Source: Chytridium lagenaria (taxonomy: Eukaryota > Chytridiomycota > Chytridiomycetes > Chytridiales > Chytridiaceae). From it: a stretch of 26,970 nt of DNA. The DNA lies in assembly GCA_025449115.1 (NCBI GenBank), contig JAHLKC010000261.1, forward strand, positions 1 to 26,970, written 5' to 3'. Position numbers and translations under genes: made by a program. Within the stretch, counting starts at the first letter, position 1. The number at the start of each line of letters is the position of its first letter. This document shows, in pieces, positions 9,275-18,410 of this stretch. The notes under the pieces are model-generated. The model did no database searches, was not told the origin of the DNA, and saw only the letters and a program-made list of their open reading frames with translations.

Positions 9275-9363
9275 GGCATGGCAAGGAAGAAAGATCTTGA
9301 CATCTTTCCGAAAGACACCGGATACCACTTGAAACCAAAGAAAGAACCGTTAGTACAAGGGCT
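9275..9363 (+). pseudogene. 89-bp family B pol fragment between opposed LTRs
   Basis: It encodes a short open piece beginning GMARKKDLDIFPKD that matches the protease-integrase linker of the other B copy at about 12178-12262. It is flanked on both sides by the TGTTGGG end of a family B LTR. The reading frame runs on into the forward LTR. Confidence 0.8.
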
Positions 9364-9762
9364 TGTTGGGTTTATTCATCTTTCTATTTTGTTTCACTCA
9401 CCCACATTCGTTGTTTTGTCTAAGTTATATTTCCCCTGAACTTTATTCATTACGCGTTATTTTAAGTTTCGATTTGATCAGTTTTATTGAGCTCCTCATT
9501 CCATTTGAGGATACAATAATCCCTTAACTTTATTATTTCATGTTTAGTTTATGATACGTAATTGGAGGGATTTACGGATCATGAGCTCTTGATGTAAATC
9601 CCCACCTCTACATGTATTGCGAAAAGTAGTAACATTAATACATGGAAGTTTCGTAGTAATTACCTTCCTGTCACCGCTGGAGACTCTATCACCATTTTAT
9701 ACTATAACTATCTTTATTAATTAATTACTTTTAAATTACAATTCAGCCCCGTAACCCCTACA
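9364..9762 (+). mobile_element. Family B copia LTR (B2)
   Basis: This 399-bp LTR begins TGTTGGGTTTATTC and ends CCCCTACA. It is homologous over its length to 10411-10805 and is followed by a primer-binding site. Its 5' edge lies inside pol sequence, so this element landed in an older B copy. Confidence 0.92.
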
Positions 9763-9764
9763 AG

Positions 9765-9776
9765 TGGTAGCACTTC
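9765..9776 (+). other. Primer-binding site (B2)
   Basis: TGGTAGCACTTC, two bases after the LTR. It begins with TGG, the complement of tRNA CCA. The implied tRNA end has acceptor bases that would start AGC at the 5' side, as in eukaryotic initiator tRNA-Met. Confidence 0.75.
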
Positions 9777-9880
9777 ACCTGGTTGGAAGGAGGATTGAAT
9801 CGATCCATTTGAGGGCCAAAGAGTAAAAAGAGAAAAGAGTGATTATCCCAAGAAAGAAAGAAAGCTGTCAACACGAGAAG

Positions 9881-10410
9881 ATGACGAAAGAGAACGACGA
9901 CAAACCTGTGATGTTTGATGGGACACAGTTCCACATCTGGAAGTACCGCATGATCGGGTACTTGAAAGGCAAAGGCCTTTGGAAGATCGTTGAAAAGGGC
10001 TGGACGCCCTATGCAGTCGTTGACACGCCTACAAATGCCGAAAAGAAGACTAGGTTAGAAGAAGAAGACCTGGACATGAAAGCAAAAGCAAGAATCGAAT
10101 CAAGAGTTCACGACATCATCCTACCGTTGATACAGGATGAATCCACGGCAAAGGCGACTTGGGATAAAATCATCGAGACCTATGAGAGAAAGGCTCAGAC
10201 GAACAGAAACGCGATTAGACGCAAACTCACGAACTTGAAGATGAAAGAAGAAGACGATTTGAAGACTTACATCGCGGAGGTCTCATCAACCATTCAGCAA
10301 CTGAAGGCTGCGGGGGAAGACCCGGCAACCCCGCAACACATTTCCATCCTCTTGACGACCCTGCCGGAAGCATACGACATCATAGTCAATCTCCTCGAGA
10401 ACGAACCCAA
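9881..10410 (+). pseudogene. Family B copia Gag, N-terminal part, cut by LTR B3
   Basis: The copia capsid protein starts MTKENDDKPVMFDG at 9881, the first ATG in the open frame. Blocks typical of copia Gag follow: FDGTQFHIWKYRM, GLWKIVE, ATWDKIIETYE, RRKLTNLKM and LLTTLPEAYD. It is open for about 177 codons without a frameshift, then hits the TGTTGGG of the next LTR right after NEP. The zinc knuckle and pol are therefore missing. It is nearly identical to the Gag start at 10922. The intact site is visible in that copy around 11450. Confidence 0.9.
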
Positions 10411-10805
10411 TGTTGGGTTTATTCAGCTTTCTATTTTGTTTCACTCACCCACATTTGTTATTTTGTCTAAGTTATTTTTCCCCCGAACTTTATTTATGTA
10501 CGCGTTATTTTAAGTTTTCGATTTGATCAGTTTTATTGAGCTCCTCATTCCATTTGAGGATGCGTTAATCCCTTAACTTTATTATTTGGTGTTTATTTAT
10601 GATACGTAATTGGAGGGATTTACGGATCATGAGTTCTTATGTAAATCCCCACCTCTCATGTATGCGAAAAGTAGTTAACATTAATATATGGAAGTTTCGT
10701 AGTAATTAGTTCTCAGTCACCGCTGGAGACTCCATCACCATTTTATCCTTTAATTCTCTTTATTAATATTATACTTATTTACAATTGAGCCCCGTAACCC
10801 CTACA
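10411..10805 (+). mobile_element. Family B copia LTR (B3)
   Basis: This 395-bp LTR begins TGTTGGGTTTATTC, ends CCCCTACA and closely matches the LTR at 9364. It abuts gag on its left and a primer-binding site on its right. Confidence 0.92.
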
Positions 10806-10807
10806 AG

Positions 10808-10819
10808 TGGTAGCACTTC
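10808..10819 (+). other. Primer-binding site (B3)
   Basis: TGGTAGCACTTC, two bases after LTR B3, identical to the site following B2. Confidence 0.75.
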
Positions 10820-10921
10820 ACCTGGTTGGAAGGAGGAGTGAATCGATCCATTTGAGGCCGAAGAGTAAAAGAGAAGAGAGCGATCATCCCAAGAAAGAAA
10901 GAAAGCTGTCAACACGAGAAG

Positions 10922-12872
10922 ATGACGAAAGAAAACGACGACAAACCGGTGATGTTTGATGGGACACAGTTCCACATCTGGAAGTACCGCATGATCGGGT
11001 ACTTGAAAGGCAAAGGCCTTTGGAAGATCGTCGAAAGGGCTGGACGCCCTATGCAGTCGTTGACACGCCTACAAATGCCGAAAAGAAGACTAGGTTAGAA
11101 GAAGAAGACCTGGACATGAAAGCAAAAGCAAGAATCGAATCAAGAGTTCACGACATCATCCTACCGTTGATACAGGATGAATCCACGGCAAAGGCGACTT
11201 GGGATAAAATCATCGAGACCTATGAGAGAAAGGCTCAGACGAACAGAAACGCGATTAGACGCAAACTCACGAACTTGAAGATGAAAGAAGAAGACGACTT
11301 GAAGACTTACATCGCGGAGGTCTCGTCAACCATTCAGCAACTGAAGGCAGCGGGGGAAGACACGGCAACCCCGCAACACATCTCCATCCTCTTGACGACC
11401 CTCCCTGAAGCATACGACATCATAGTCAATCTCCTTGAGAACGAACCCAAAGCCGAGGCTGACTATGCCTATGTCGTTGGAAAGCTGTTAGATCATGAAA
11501 CGAAACTGAAAGAGAGAAAGAAAGAAAATGAAGAGAACGAAGGCGCTCAGGCTCACGCTGCGGGACGCTACAACAACAACAAAGACACCGCGGCGGCGAG
11601 GACCGAGAATGCTACAATTGCGGAAAGAAAGGTCACTTAGCAAGAGACTGCTGGAGCGCGAGAAGAAATAACGACAACAGAAATGAAAGAGACAACGAAC
11701 CCAAGCTCAACCTGCGGCTGCAGGAAGAGGCTTTTTCCGTGGAAGAGGCCGAGGTGGTTTCCGTGGTCGAGGAGGACGCGGAAGAGGAGGTCGAGGCCGA
11801 GGTGGTTGGAATCGAGGACCTAATGCAAACCTGGCAAACCAAAACAACAATCAGAACAACAACAACGGAGGAAATCCTGTGGTTTTCGTTGCAGCAGTAC
11901 CTACCGTCAACATGAGCTCGGAAGGCGGTCCGCAGACTAGAGACACCAGATGGATGTTAGACTCTGGAGCCACTCACCACATGACGTTCCAGCGCAACAT
12001 CCTGTCGAACTACCGCTCCATTCAGTGCAACATCAGCACTGCCGACAACAACAGCAACCTTGAATCCCGTGGAGTCGGTGACTGTGAAGTGAAGATTAGA
12101 AACGGCGAAAGAACAGGAACGTTAATACTCAAGAACGTTTATACGTACCAAACATCGGACGGAACCTGATCTCGCTTGGGATGGCGAGAAAGAAGGATCT
12201 TGACATTCCCGAAGGATGACGGATACGACCTTAAACCAAAGAAAGAACCGTCAGCGCAAGCACTTGCAACGTTCACTCAAGTCATGAATTCAAGCCAAGC
12301 ACGCCTCAGCAAAGGCCGAGAAGTCTCTGACACCGCACCAATGGCACTTGCGGATGGGTCATCTAGGAAAGAAGGGAGTGAAGAAGTTAATGAAGGTAGC
12401 GAAGGGGTCAACATGACGAATGAAGAAGACACTTACCTTTGTGAGGGTTGTGTTGATGGGAAAATGACAAGGACATCATTTCCTGACAAACCCGACGAGT
12501 TGAAGGCCAAGGACCTCTCGAGAAAATCCACGTCGATATCGTTGGACCTATGAAGACCGCGTCAAATGGTGGAGCACGTTACTTTCTTACCATCGTTGAT
12601 AGCGCAACAAACTACGTTACCGTTTACCTGTGCAAGAAGAAGAATGAGTCGTTCAAGTTCATCAAAAGTTTTAAAGAAGAAGCCGAGAAGAAAATCAAAA
12701 GAAACTCATTGAAATCGTGGCAGACAACGGCGGCGAATTCAACAACAAACAATGAAGGATTGGTGTTTAGAGCATGGGATTCGACTTACTTCACCATGCC
12801 GTACACACCGCAACAGAACGGTGTTGCCGAACGGATGAACAGGACCTTGAACGAGAGGTCTAAAAGCATGTT
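10922..12872 (+). pseudogene. Family B copia gag-pol (Gag, protease, integrase start), cut by LTR A1
   Basis: Gag starts at 10922 and loses one A in a homopolymer near 11034 compared with the B2 copy, breaking the frame. Later it has a CCHC knuckle (C-x2-C-x4-H-x4-C, 11610-11651) and then an unusual Arg/Gly-rich run of RGRGG type (11723-11818). The aspartic protease carries DSGA at 11960-11971. The integrase zinc region shows CEGC but no clear HxxxxH before it. The core has HVDIVGP and VADNGGE, then PQQNGVAERMNR after small indels. The ORF stops where the family A LTR begins, after KSM. Frame changes near 11034, 11580, 11700, 12200, 12530 and 12710 make it inactive as read. RT and RNase H are absent from the window. 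Confidence 0.9.
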
Positions 12873-13376
12873 TGTTGGGTTTCGCTCACTTGACTCACAA
12901 GGACGCGTCAGGATCACTCGCACCATTAGTCCGCGGCGTCGGGCGCAACACTAGAGTGCTCTGGAATTTACGCGTCGTTAGAGTTGAGCGCGAACGCGCC
13001 CACTGGACTTCTCATTTACATTCTGGACTCATTTGAATTTTCCACTTTGATTTACCTTCCTTGATTGGTTTATTTTCTTTATGCCAGTATAATTATAACT
13101 CCACCTGTTTGTGATTGGACATTCCCTTCTAGCTTTATTCCCTTTGTTCCCGTCAAGGCTATCTGATTTGTTTATCTTTGTAGTGGAGAGTTTAACGCGT
13201 GAGTTTACGCGTCTCCGATAGGTTTACCTTTGTGTTGTCTTTCCTCTTTACCTGTTCGTTTTTGGTCAGTATTTAAAGACTCGTGTGTTGAGTCGAAATA
13301 AAGTAAGAACGTTGTTCGAGCAAAAGTGCGTTTTACTTTGTTTTAATTGAGCCCCGTGAACAACAAGTATTCAACA
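12873..13376 (+). promoter_or_regulatory. Family A copia LTR (A1)
   Basis: This 504-bp LTR begins TGTTGGGTTTCGC and ends TATTCAACA. It contains TATTTAAA (13270-13277) and AATAAA (13297-13302), a compact promoter/polyadenylation pair. Four ACGCGT hexamers lie at 12903, 12970, 13195 and 13207. It interrupts family B integrase. It differs from LTRs A2 and A3 by several substitutions, more than those two differ from each other. Confidence 0.93.
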
Positions 13377-13377
13377 G

Positions 13378-13389
13378 TGGTAGCACTTC
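13378..13389 (+). other. Primer-binding site (A1)
   Basis: TGGTAGCACTTC, one base after the LTR. It is the same 12 bases used by family B, so both families prime from the same tRNA. Confidence 0.75.
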
Positions 13390-13398
13390 TCTGACGAC

Positions 13399-16300
13399 AT
13401 GGGAAAGAAAGACGACTCAGATGACGAGCGCAGCAAGCCAGTCAAGTTCGACGGGCAAGACTTTCACATCTGAAAACGTCCGATGACCACTTACCTCAAG
13501 AGAGTCTTTGGGCGATCACTGAGATAGGATTTACGCCGTACGTTTACGAGAACGCTCCAATCAAAGAAAAGAACGCTCCAACCAAAGAAGAGAAGAATTT
13601 GCGGATCAAGGAGCAGTCAGCTAACGATCGTGCGAAGAACCGGATATAGTCTCGAGTGACTGACTGATTCGGTCTTACACTTGATTGGAGAGGACTTCAC
13701 GGCCAAGGAAGCGTGGGAGTGCCTCGTGTCATCATTTGAGCGTAAATCCCAACCCAACCGCAACGCTCTCACGCGCAAGCTCACGCGTCTCAGAATGAAG
13801 GAGGACGCGTCTTTACGCGTATTCGTTGCAGAACTTTCGACAATGGTCAACCAACTCAAGGCAGCCGGCGAGGCTGTCTCCAACGAGCAACACATTGCTC
13901 ACCTGCTCACCAAACTCCCGGAAGCTTACGACGTCGCGGTTGCCAACATTGAAACGGACGACAAAGCGGTCAAGGACTACAACCTGGTCGTTGCCAGGCT
14001 TCTCGACTGTGAAGAGAAGATCAAGGACCGCGTGGAGGCATCGGAGGAAGCGGAGGCCTTCTTCACGACAAGAGCGCGTAAGGGGAAGAAACCAGCAGGA
14101 AAGGGCGTCGAAAGGTGGAGATAAAAGGTCAGTGACTTGTTTTAAGTGCAAGAAGATAGGACACTATGCGAAAAAGTGTCGCTCTGGGAAGAAGAAGGAC
14201 TCGGGGGAGTCGAGTGATGATACCTCAGAGAACGAGAGAGATGGTGGTGGTAGGAACCGTCATCGTGGGAAGTGGTGGAAGAAGCGCGCCTCGGACAAGA
14301 AGAAGTCTGCAAACGGCGCGTGCAAGTCCAATTGCCTTTATGGCTATTGTGCGTCAGGTTGACGCGGAGGCTGGGGAAGCCTTGTCGGTTAAGCTGGGGA
14401 AGCGGGATAATCGATGGATTCTGGACTCTGGAGCCACTCACCATATGATCTTCTCGAAGGAAGGTTTGCGGGGTTACTGTGTCGCGAGCAGCCGCGTAAA
14501 AAGTACAGAGCACGGCAAAGGAATACGCGTGGAGGGAGTAGGAGATTTAACCCTCAGCATCAAGGTCGGGAAGGCCACGCAAACGATCACGCTCAAGAAC
14601 GTACTCTATGTGCCGGAGCTCACGCGTAATCTCATCTCCCTGGGTGTAGCAAGTCGCGTGGCGTTGTTTTGGAGTCATCCAGCGGCAAGTATCGCCTCAG
14701 ACACGTCGGATCGACGACTTGACGGCAGAGTTCAAGGTTGAGGACAACCTATTTTATCTGGTGCAGCCAGACACCGCAGCAAACACCACGATGGGTGTGA
14801 AAAGCCAGTCGCTCAACAGCGCGCAGATTTGGCATCAACGGATGGGTCACATCTCGATGAAGGCGGTGAAGAAGCTTGAAAAATCGGCAACGGGTGTACG
14901 CATCACGTTGTATAACGACGACGACGACGTGCTGTGCAAGGGATGCATTGAGGGGAAGCTTACGCGCTCCTCTCACCCGGAGAGAGTTGAGAAGGACTAC
15001 AAAGTCTTGGAACGCGTTCACGTGGATTTGGCGGGACCCATGAAGCGGAAGAGCTTGGGAGGGTCGCGTTATTTCATGGTGATTGTGGACGCGTCGACGG
15101 GTTACTGCAACACGTACATGCTCAAGGAAAAGAAGCAAGCGGTTCAGTACATCAAGCAGTACAAGATAGAGGCCGAGGCACTCACAGGTCGACGGATTGA
15201 CGTGTTGAGGTACTCGGAAAGGAACCCTGAGGAGATGGAACGACTTCGAGAAAAGCCGCATCTCCTGGAGATTGTTGCAGATAACGGTGGGGAATTTAAG
15301 AACAAGCAGCTGGAGGCATGGTGCCTGGAGGAAGGCATCAAGCTCACGTTCACCATGCCCTACACGCCTCAGCAGAACGGTGTCGCGGAAAGAATGAATC
15401 GGTCGCTCATTGAGAAGACAAAGTGCATGCTTAGCGACGCGAGTCTTGACGACAAATTCTGGGGAGAGGCCGTTACGTGTGCCACGTACCGGTACAATCG
15501 ATCTCCTCGTAAGGATGGGATTTCACCTCTGGAAGGCTTCACGGGAAGGAAGCCTAACCTGAAACGCGTTCGAATCTTCGGTTGCGCATGCTACGCGCAC
15601 GTCCCAAAGGAACGACGGAAGAAGATGGAGAAGAACGCTCGCAAATGCATTTTCTTGGGATACGAGCAATGGGATATCGCCTTTATGACCCAGTCACGAA
15701 GAAAGTAGTGCGCAGCAAGACTGTTGTGTTTGATGAGTTGAACACTGGAGTGTGGGAAGGACACGACGCAGACGTGTCCACCTGGAAGGTACACAGGAAG
15801 CTGCTGGACAAGGTGGGAAGCGATTCAGGAAGTTGGGGGAGCGATGAAGACTGCGAGGATTCCGAAGATGAGTCATTGAGCTCTGAGCATCACAGGTCAG
15901 TGAAGACAGTGAAGTGTTGGAGGATGATGTCGAGGATGCTCAGGAAGAGAACGACGCGTCAGAAGAGTTTGAAGACGCGCCAACCTCGCCAAGAAGGACC
16001 CCTCTACGCGCTACACGCAGCGTTTCACGTCTCCCGGTACCAGCAACACCACCAGCAGAGGAAGGCACTCGTCGTTATTCCCTGAGAGAGAGGAGGCCAG
16101 CAAACGCAGAATGGTTTAAGGCTCAAGCGCCAGGAAAGCGCGCTCCTGCTCCACGTAATCCTGCAGCACACACCGTTACCGTGATGAGTGACGAGGACGT
16201 GACAGATCCAGCAACCGTTGAGGACGCGTTGGGACGCATGATTCAGAAGAATGGATGAAGGCTCTTCAGGAGGAGTACCAGTCGTTGCTGGAGCATCAGA

Positions 16301-17003
16301 CGTGGCGTCTGGTGCCTCGACCAAAGGGCAAGCACATCATCAAGAGTGGATGGGTGCTCCGTTACAAGCGAAAGGAAAACGGCTCCGTGGAAAGAAGAAA
16401 AGCTCGATTCGTTGCGAAGGGATATTCGCAGAAAGAAGGCGTGGACTACTTGGAGACTTACGCGCCAGTGATGAAAGGGGCGACCTTTCGGACAGCACTC
16501 GCGGTGGCAGCTCACGAGGGGATGGTGTTACGCCAATACGACGTCAAGACGGCGTTTCTCAACGGCAATCTCAAGGAGGAGATATACATCGAGCAACCAG
16601 AGGGTTTTGTGATTGTTGGGAAGGAAGACTGGGTTGTCTTCTCTTGAAGACCTTGTACGGTTTGAAGCAATCACCTCTTGGATGGAACGAGGTGTTGGAT
16701 GAGTTTCTATCTCGATAGGCTTCACACGTCGCTCTCGGATCCCTGTCTTTACTACCGCAACGGCGAGAGGTTATCGTTACTGGTTGTCTATGTTGACGAC
16801 CTAGTGCACGCGTGTCCTGATCAGGAAGAGGCAGACGCGTTTCAAGACAATCTCAAGCGTCGGTTTACAGTCACAAGCCAGGGGGAGCCAAGATACGCGG
16901 TTGGAACCCAAGTTCGCTACAATCAACACGAGAGGCATGTGCGTATCAAGCAAGAGGCCTATATCATCTCGATGATGAAGAAGCTGCGAGTGCCAGAAGG
17001 ACA
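13399..17003 (+). pseudogene. Family A gag-pol, unit 1, left part (to element C)
   Basis: The polyprotein starts MGKKDDSDDERSKP at 13399. Gag has a TGA at 13471-13473 where the other copies have a Trp codon. The CCHC knuckle is at 14138-14179 and protease DSGA at 14424-14435. The integrase stretch (14719-15708) is open for 329 codons: zinc motif WHQRMGH with CKGC, then HVDLAGP, VADNGGE and GVAERMNR carrying the catalytic acids. After an acidic linker, RT begins near 16250 with KSGWVLRYKRK, RKARFVAKGYSQKEG and YDVKTAFLNG. The catalytic YVDD is at 16789-16800. Small indels near 13500, 13660, 14110, 14640, 15665, 16635 and elsewhere break the frame. The RT thumb is interrupted at 17003 by element C and resumes at 21871. 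Confidence 0.92.
17000..17003. repeat. Element C target-site duplication, left (GACA)
   Basis: GACA precedes the TGTGA terminus and is repeated after TCACA at 21871-21874. Unit 2 carries a single GACA at 26101-26104 in the same RT context, the empty site. Confidence 0.88.
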
Positions 17004-17955
17004 TGTGAGATTATTGGATAACCTCACCGAGAGGCATGAATGCGTCGCTTATATAGACGTCGTGCCCTTATTCTTATTTTTGTTGTTCCCGTTCCATTCT
17101 TTTCCCTCTCGGGGTTTTTCATAGTTTTTCCCCATAGATACGAGAGAGGTTTTTATAGAAGGAAGGGCGGTCGACGTGGTATGCCAACTTATGACATGCT
17201 ACCACGTTGGTCGAGATGCCTGTTGTTGTTATTTGATTCCCCTTTATGTATTGTTTTATTATTTGTAGAAAGTTGAATAGATTTACGTGCACCTCTGTAG
17301 TCCTGGATTGATCCCACCCATACATCCAGGCATGGCTGCCCTTGGCCATGCTTTCTTTCATTCTTCTGTTATTCAATATTGTGTTATTTAGTTGTACCTG
17401 CGGGCGCTCGGGGATTACGCCGCTGGGGGAGACTACACCTTGAACCAAGACACTTGAGTCTAAGAAGGCCTGAGCCCTGGATAGACGCCTCTGTGGCATG
17501 ATTCCTTCGAAGGTTTGGGTAGTATAACCACCTCTGTTCTTTTCTTGATTGCGATGACTGGCTATCTAGTTGCCTGTGAGTGGGAGTGCGGCATGAGCAG
17601 GGCCTTAGGTAGAAGAGATCAGATGAGAACATGTTAAAACGGCTTATTGCGGCGATTACGAGGCCTTGTACACTACTAGGAGCGGGATGGACTCCCTCCT
17701 TGATGACCCTTCCACTCTGGCGCGTTGGATCTCCGCCTGAGTACCTTTTTCCTTCCTTTTTCCTTCCTTTCTTTCATATGATTAGTTTTAGAGCAGAACC
17801 ACAGCAACTTAAATCCCCGCTGTCACTAAAGGCAGAATAGGGCTTGACTCTTGATCTAGGAGTACCTCCTAGACGCTAGTCTTGTCACCTATTATGTGGT
17901 TCTCTACCTCTGTATGCCGGGGCTTAGCAGAGGGGGCCATAGAGAGAACTTCACA
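17004..17955 (+). promoter_or_regulatory. Element C 5' LTR
   Basis: This 952-bp LTR begins TGTGAGATTATTGG and ends GAACTTCACA. A TATATAG lies at 17050-17056, only 46 bp from the left edge, so U3 would be short. It has back-to-back inverted repeats CCTGGAT/ATCCAGG (17302-17330) and CATGGC/GCCATG (17331-17350), and TCTAGGAG-tac-CTCCTAGA at 17855-17873. It differs from the 3' LTR by a handful of one-base indels. Confidence 0.9.
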
Positions 17956-17970
17956 GATGGGGGCCCAACC
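17956..17970 (+). other. Possible primer-binding site of element C
   Basis: TGGGGGCCCAACC begins two bases after the 5' LTR (17958-17970). It starts with TGG, as primer-binding sites do. I cannot name the matching tRNA, so this rests on position only. Confidence 0.4.
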
Positions 17971-18176
17971 AAATATGGTGGTTTCGGTTTCTTCTACTAA
18001 TCATATTTTATTGATCTTTATATCATATGAAAGCTACGAGTCGGGGCGTCATTTGCGCTATCGTCCCACGTCTCTACCGTATACAGTCGTCGAGAGATCG
18101 CGGTTTTTGTGTTGTGAGTTATACATTTGTTTGCAACCACCCCTTGTCAAAACGTGTGTAACGACACCCAGTGAAG

Positions 18177-18410
18177 GCCTCCTAGGAGGCATGAGGGATG
18201 TTGTTGCAAAAGCTAGACTCACTTTGATCCATTGACGACCCCTGCTGGCAGGGTAGTCGTAGGATCTTGTTGACATGCGAGGGTTTCGACCTAAGCACAT
18301 TAAGGGCCTCTGTCATGGAGGCCTGGCATTGGGTAGTCTTTATGGCACCCCGCCACCTTTGTCAACACTGGACTACCATCCAGTACCCTAGAACGCTCTC
18401 AGCGTTTTTT
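18177..18410 (+). other. Structured leader of element C (serial hairpins)
   Basis: GCCTCCTAGGAGGC (18177-18190) is a perfect palindrome. Then come ACGAC-CCCTGC-tg-GCAGGG-ta-GTCGT (18235-18260), GGCCTC/GAGGCC (18305-18323), ACTGGA/TCCAGT (18367-18384) and AACGCT-ctc-AGCGTT followed by T (18392-18410). GGTAGTC (18332-18338) can instead pair with GACTACC (18371-18377). The position after the putative primer-binding site is where retroelement RNAs carry packaging and dimerisation structures. That role is inferred. Confidence 0.6.

Larger units (their letters stand above)
8448..12872 (+). mobile_element. Family B Ty1/copia cluster (fragments and nested copies)
   Basis: This is a composite: an integrase fragment, a reversed LTR, a pol scrap, then LTR-gag', LTR-gag-pol'. 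Gene order gag-protease-integrase identifies Ty1/copia rather than gypsy. No copy is complete here. The right-hand remainders of the interrupted copies, if they exist, lie beyond the window. Confidence 0.88.

Noticed and set aside
13813..14151. Minus-strand ORFs opposite gag and pol in both A units
   Set aside because: They are the antisense of clear copia coding sequence and recur only because the units are duplicated.
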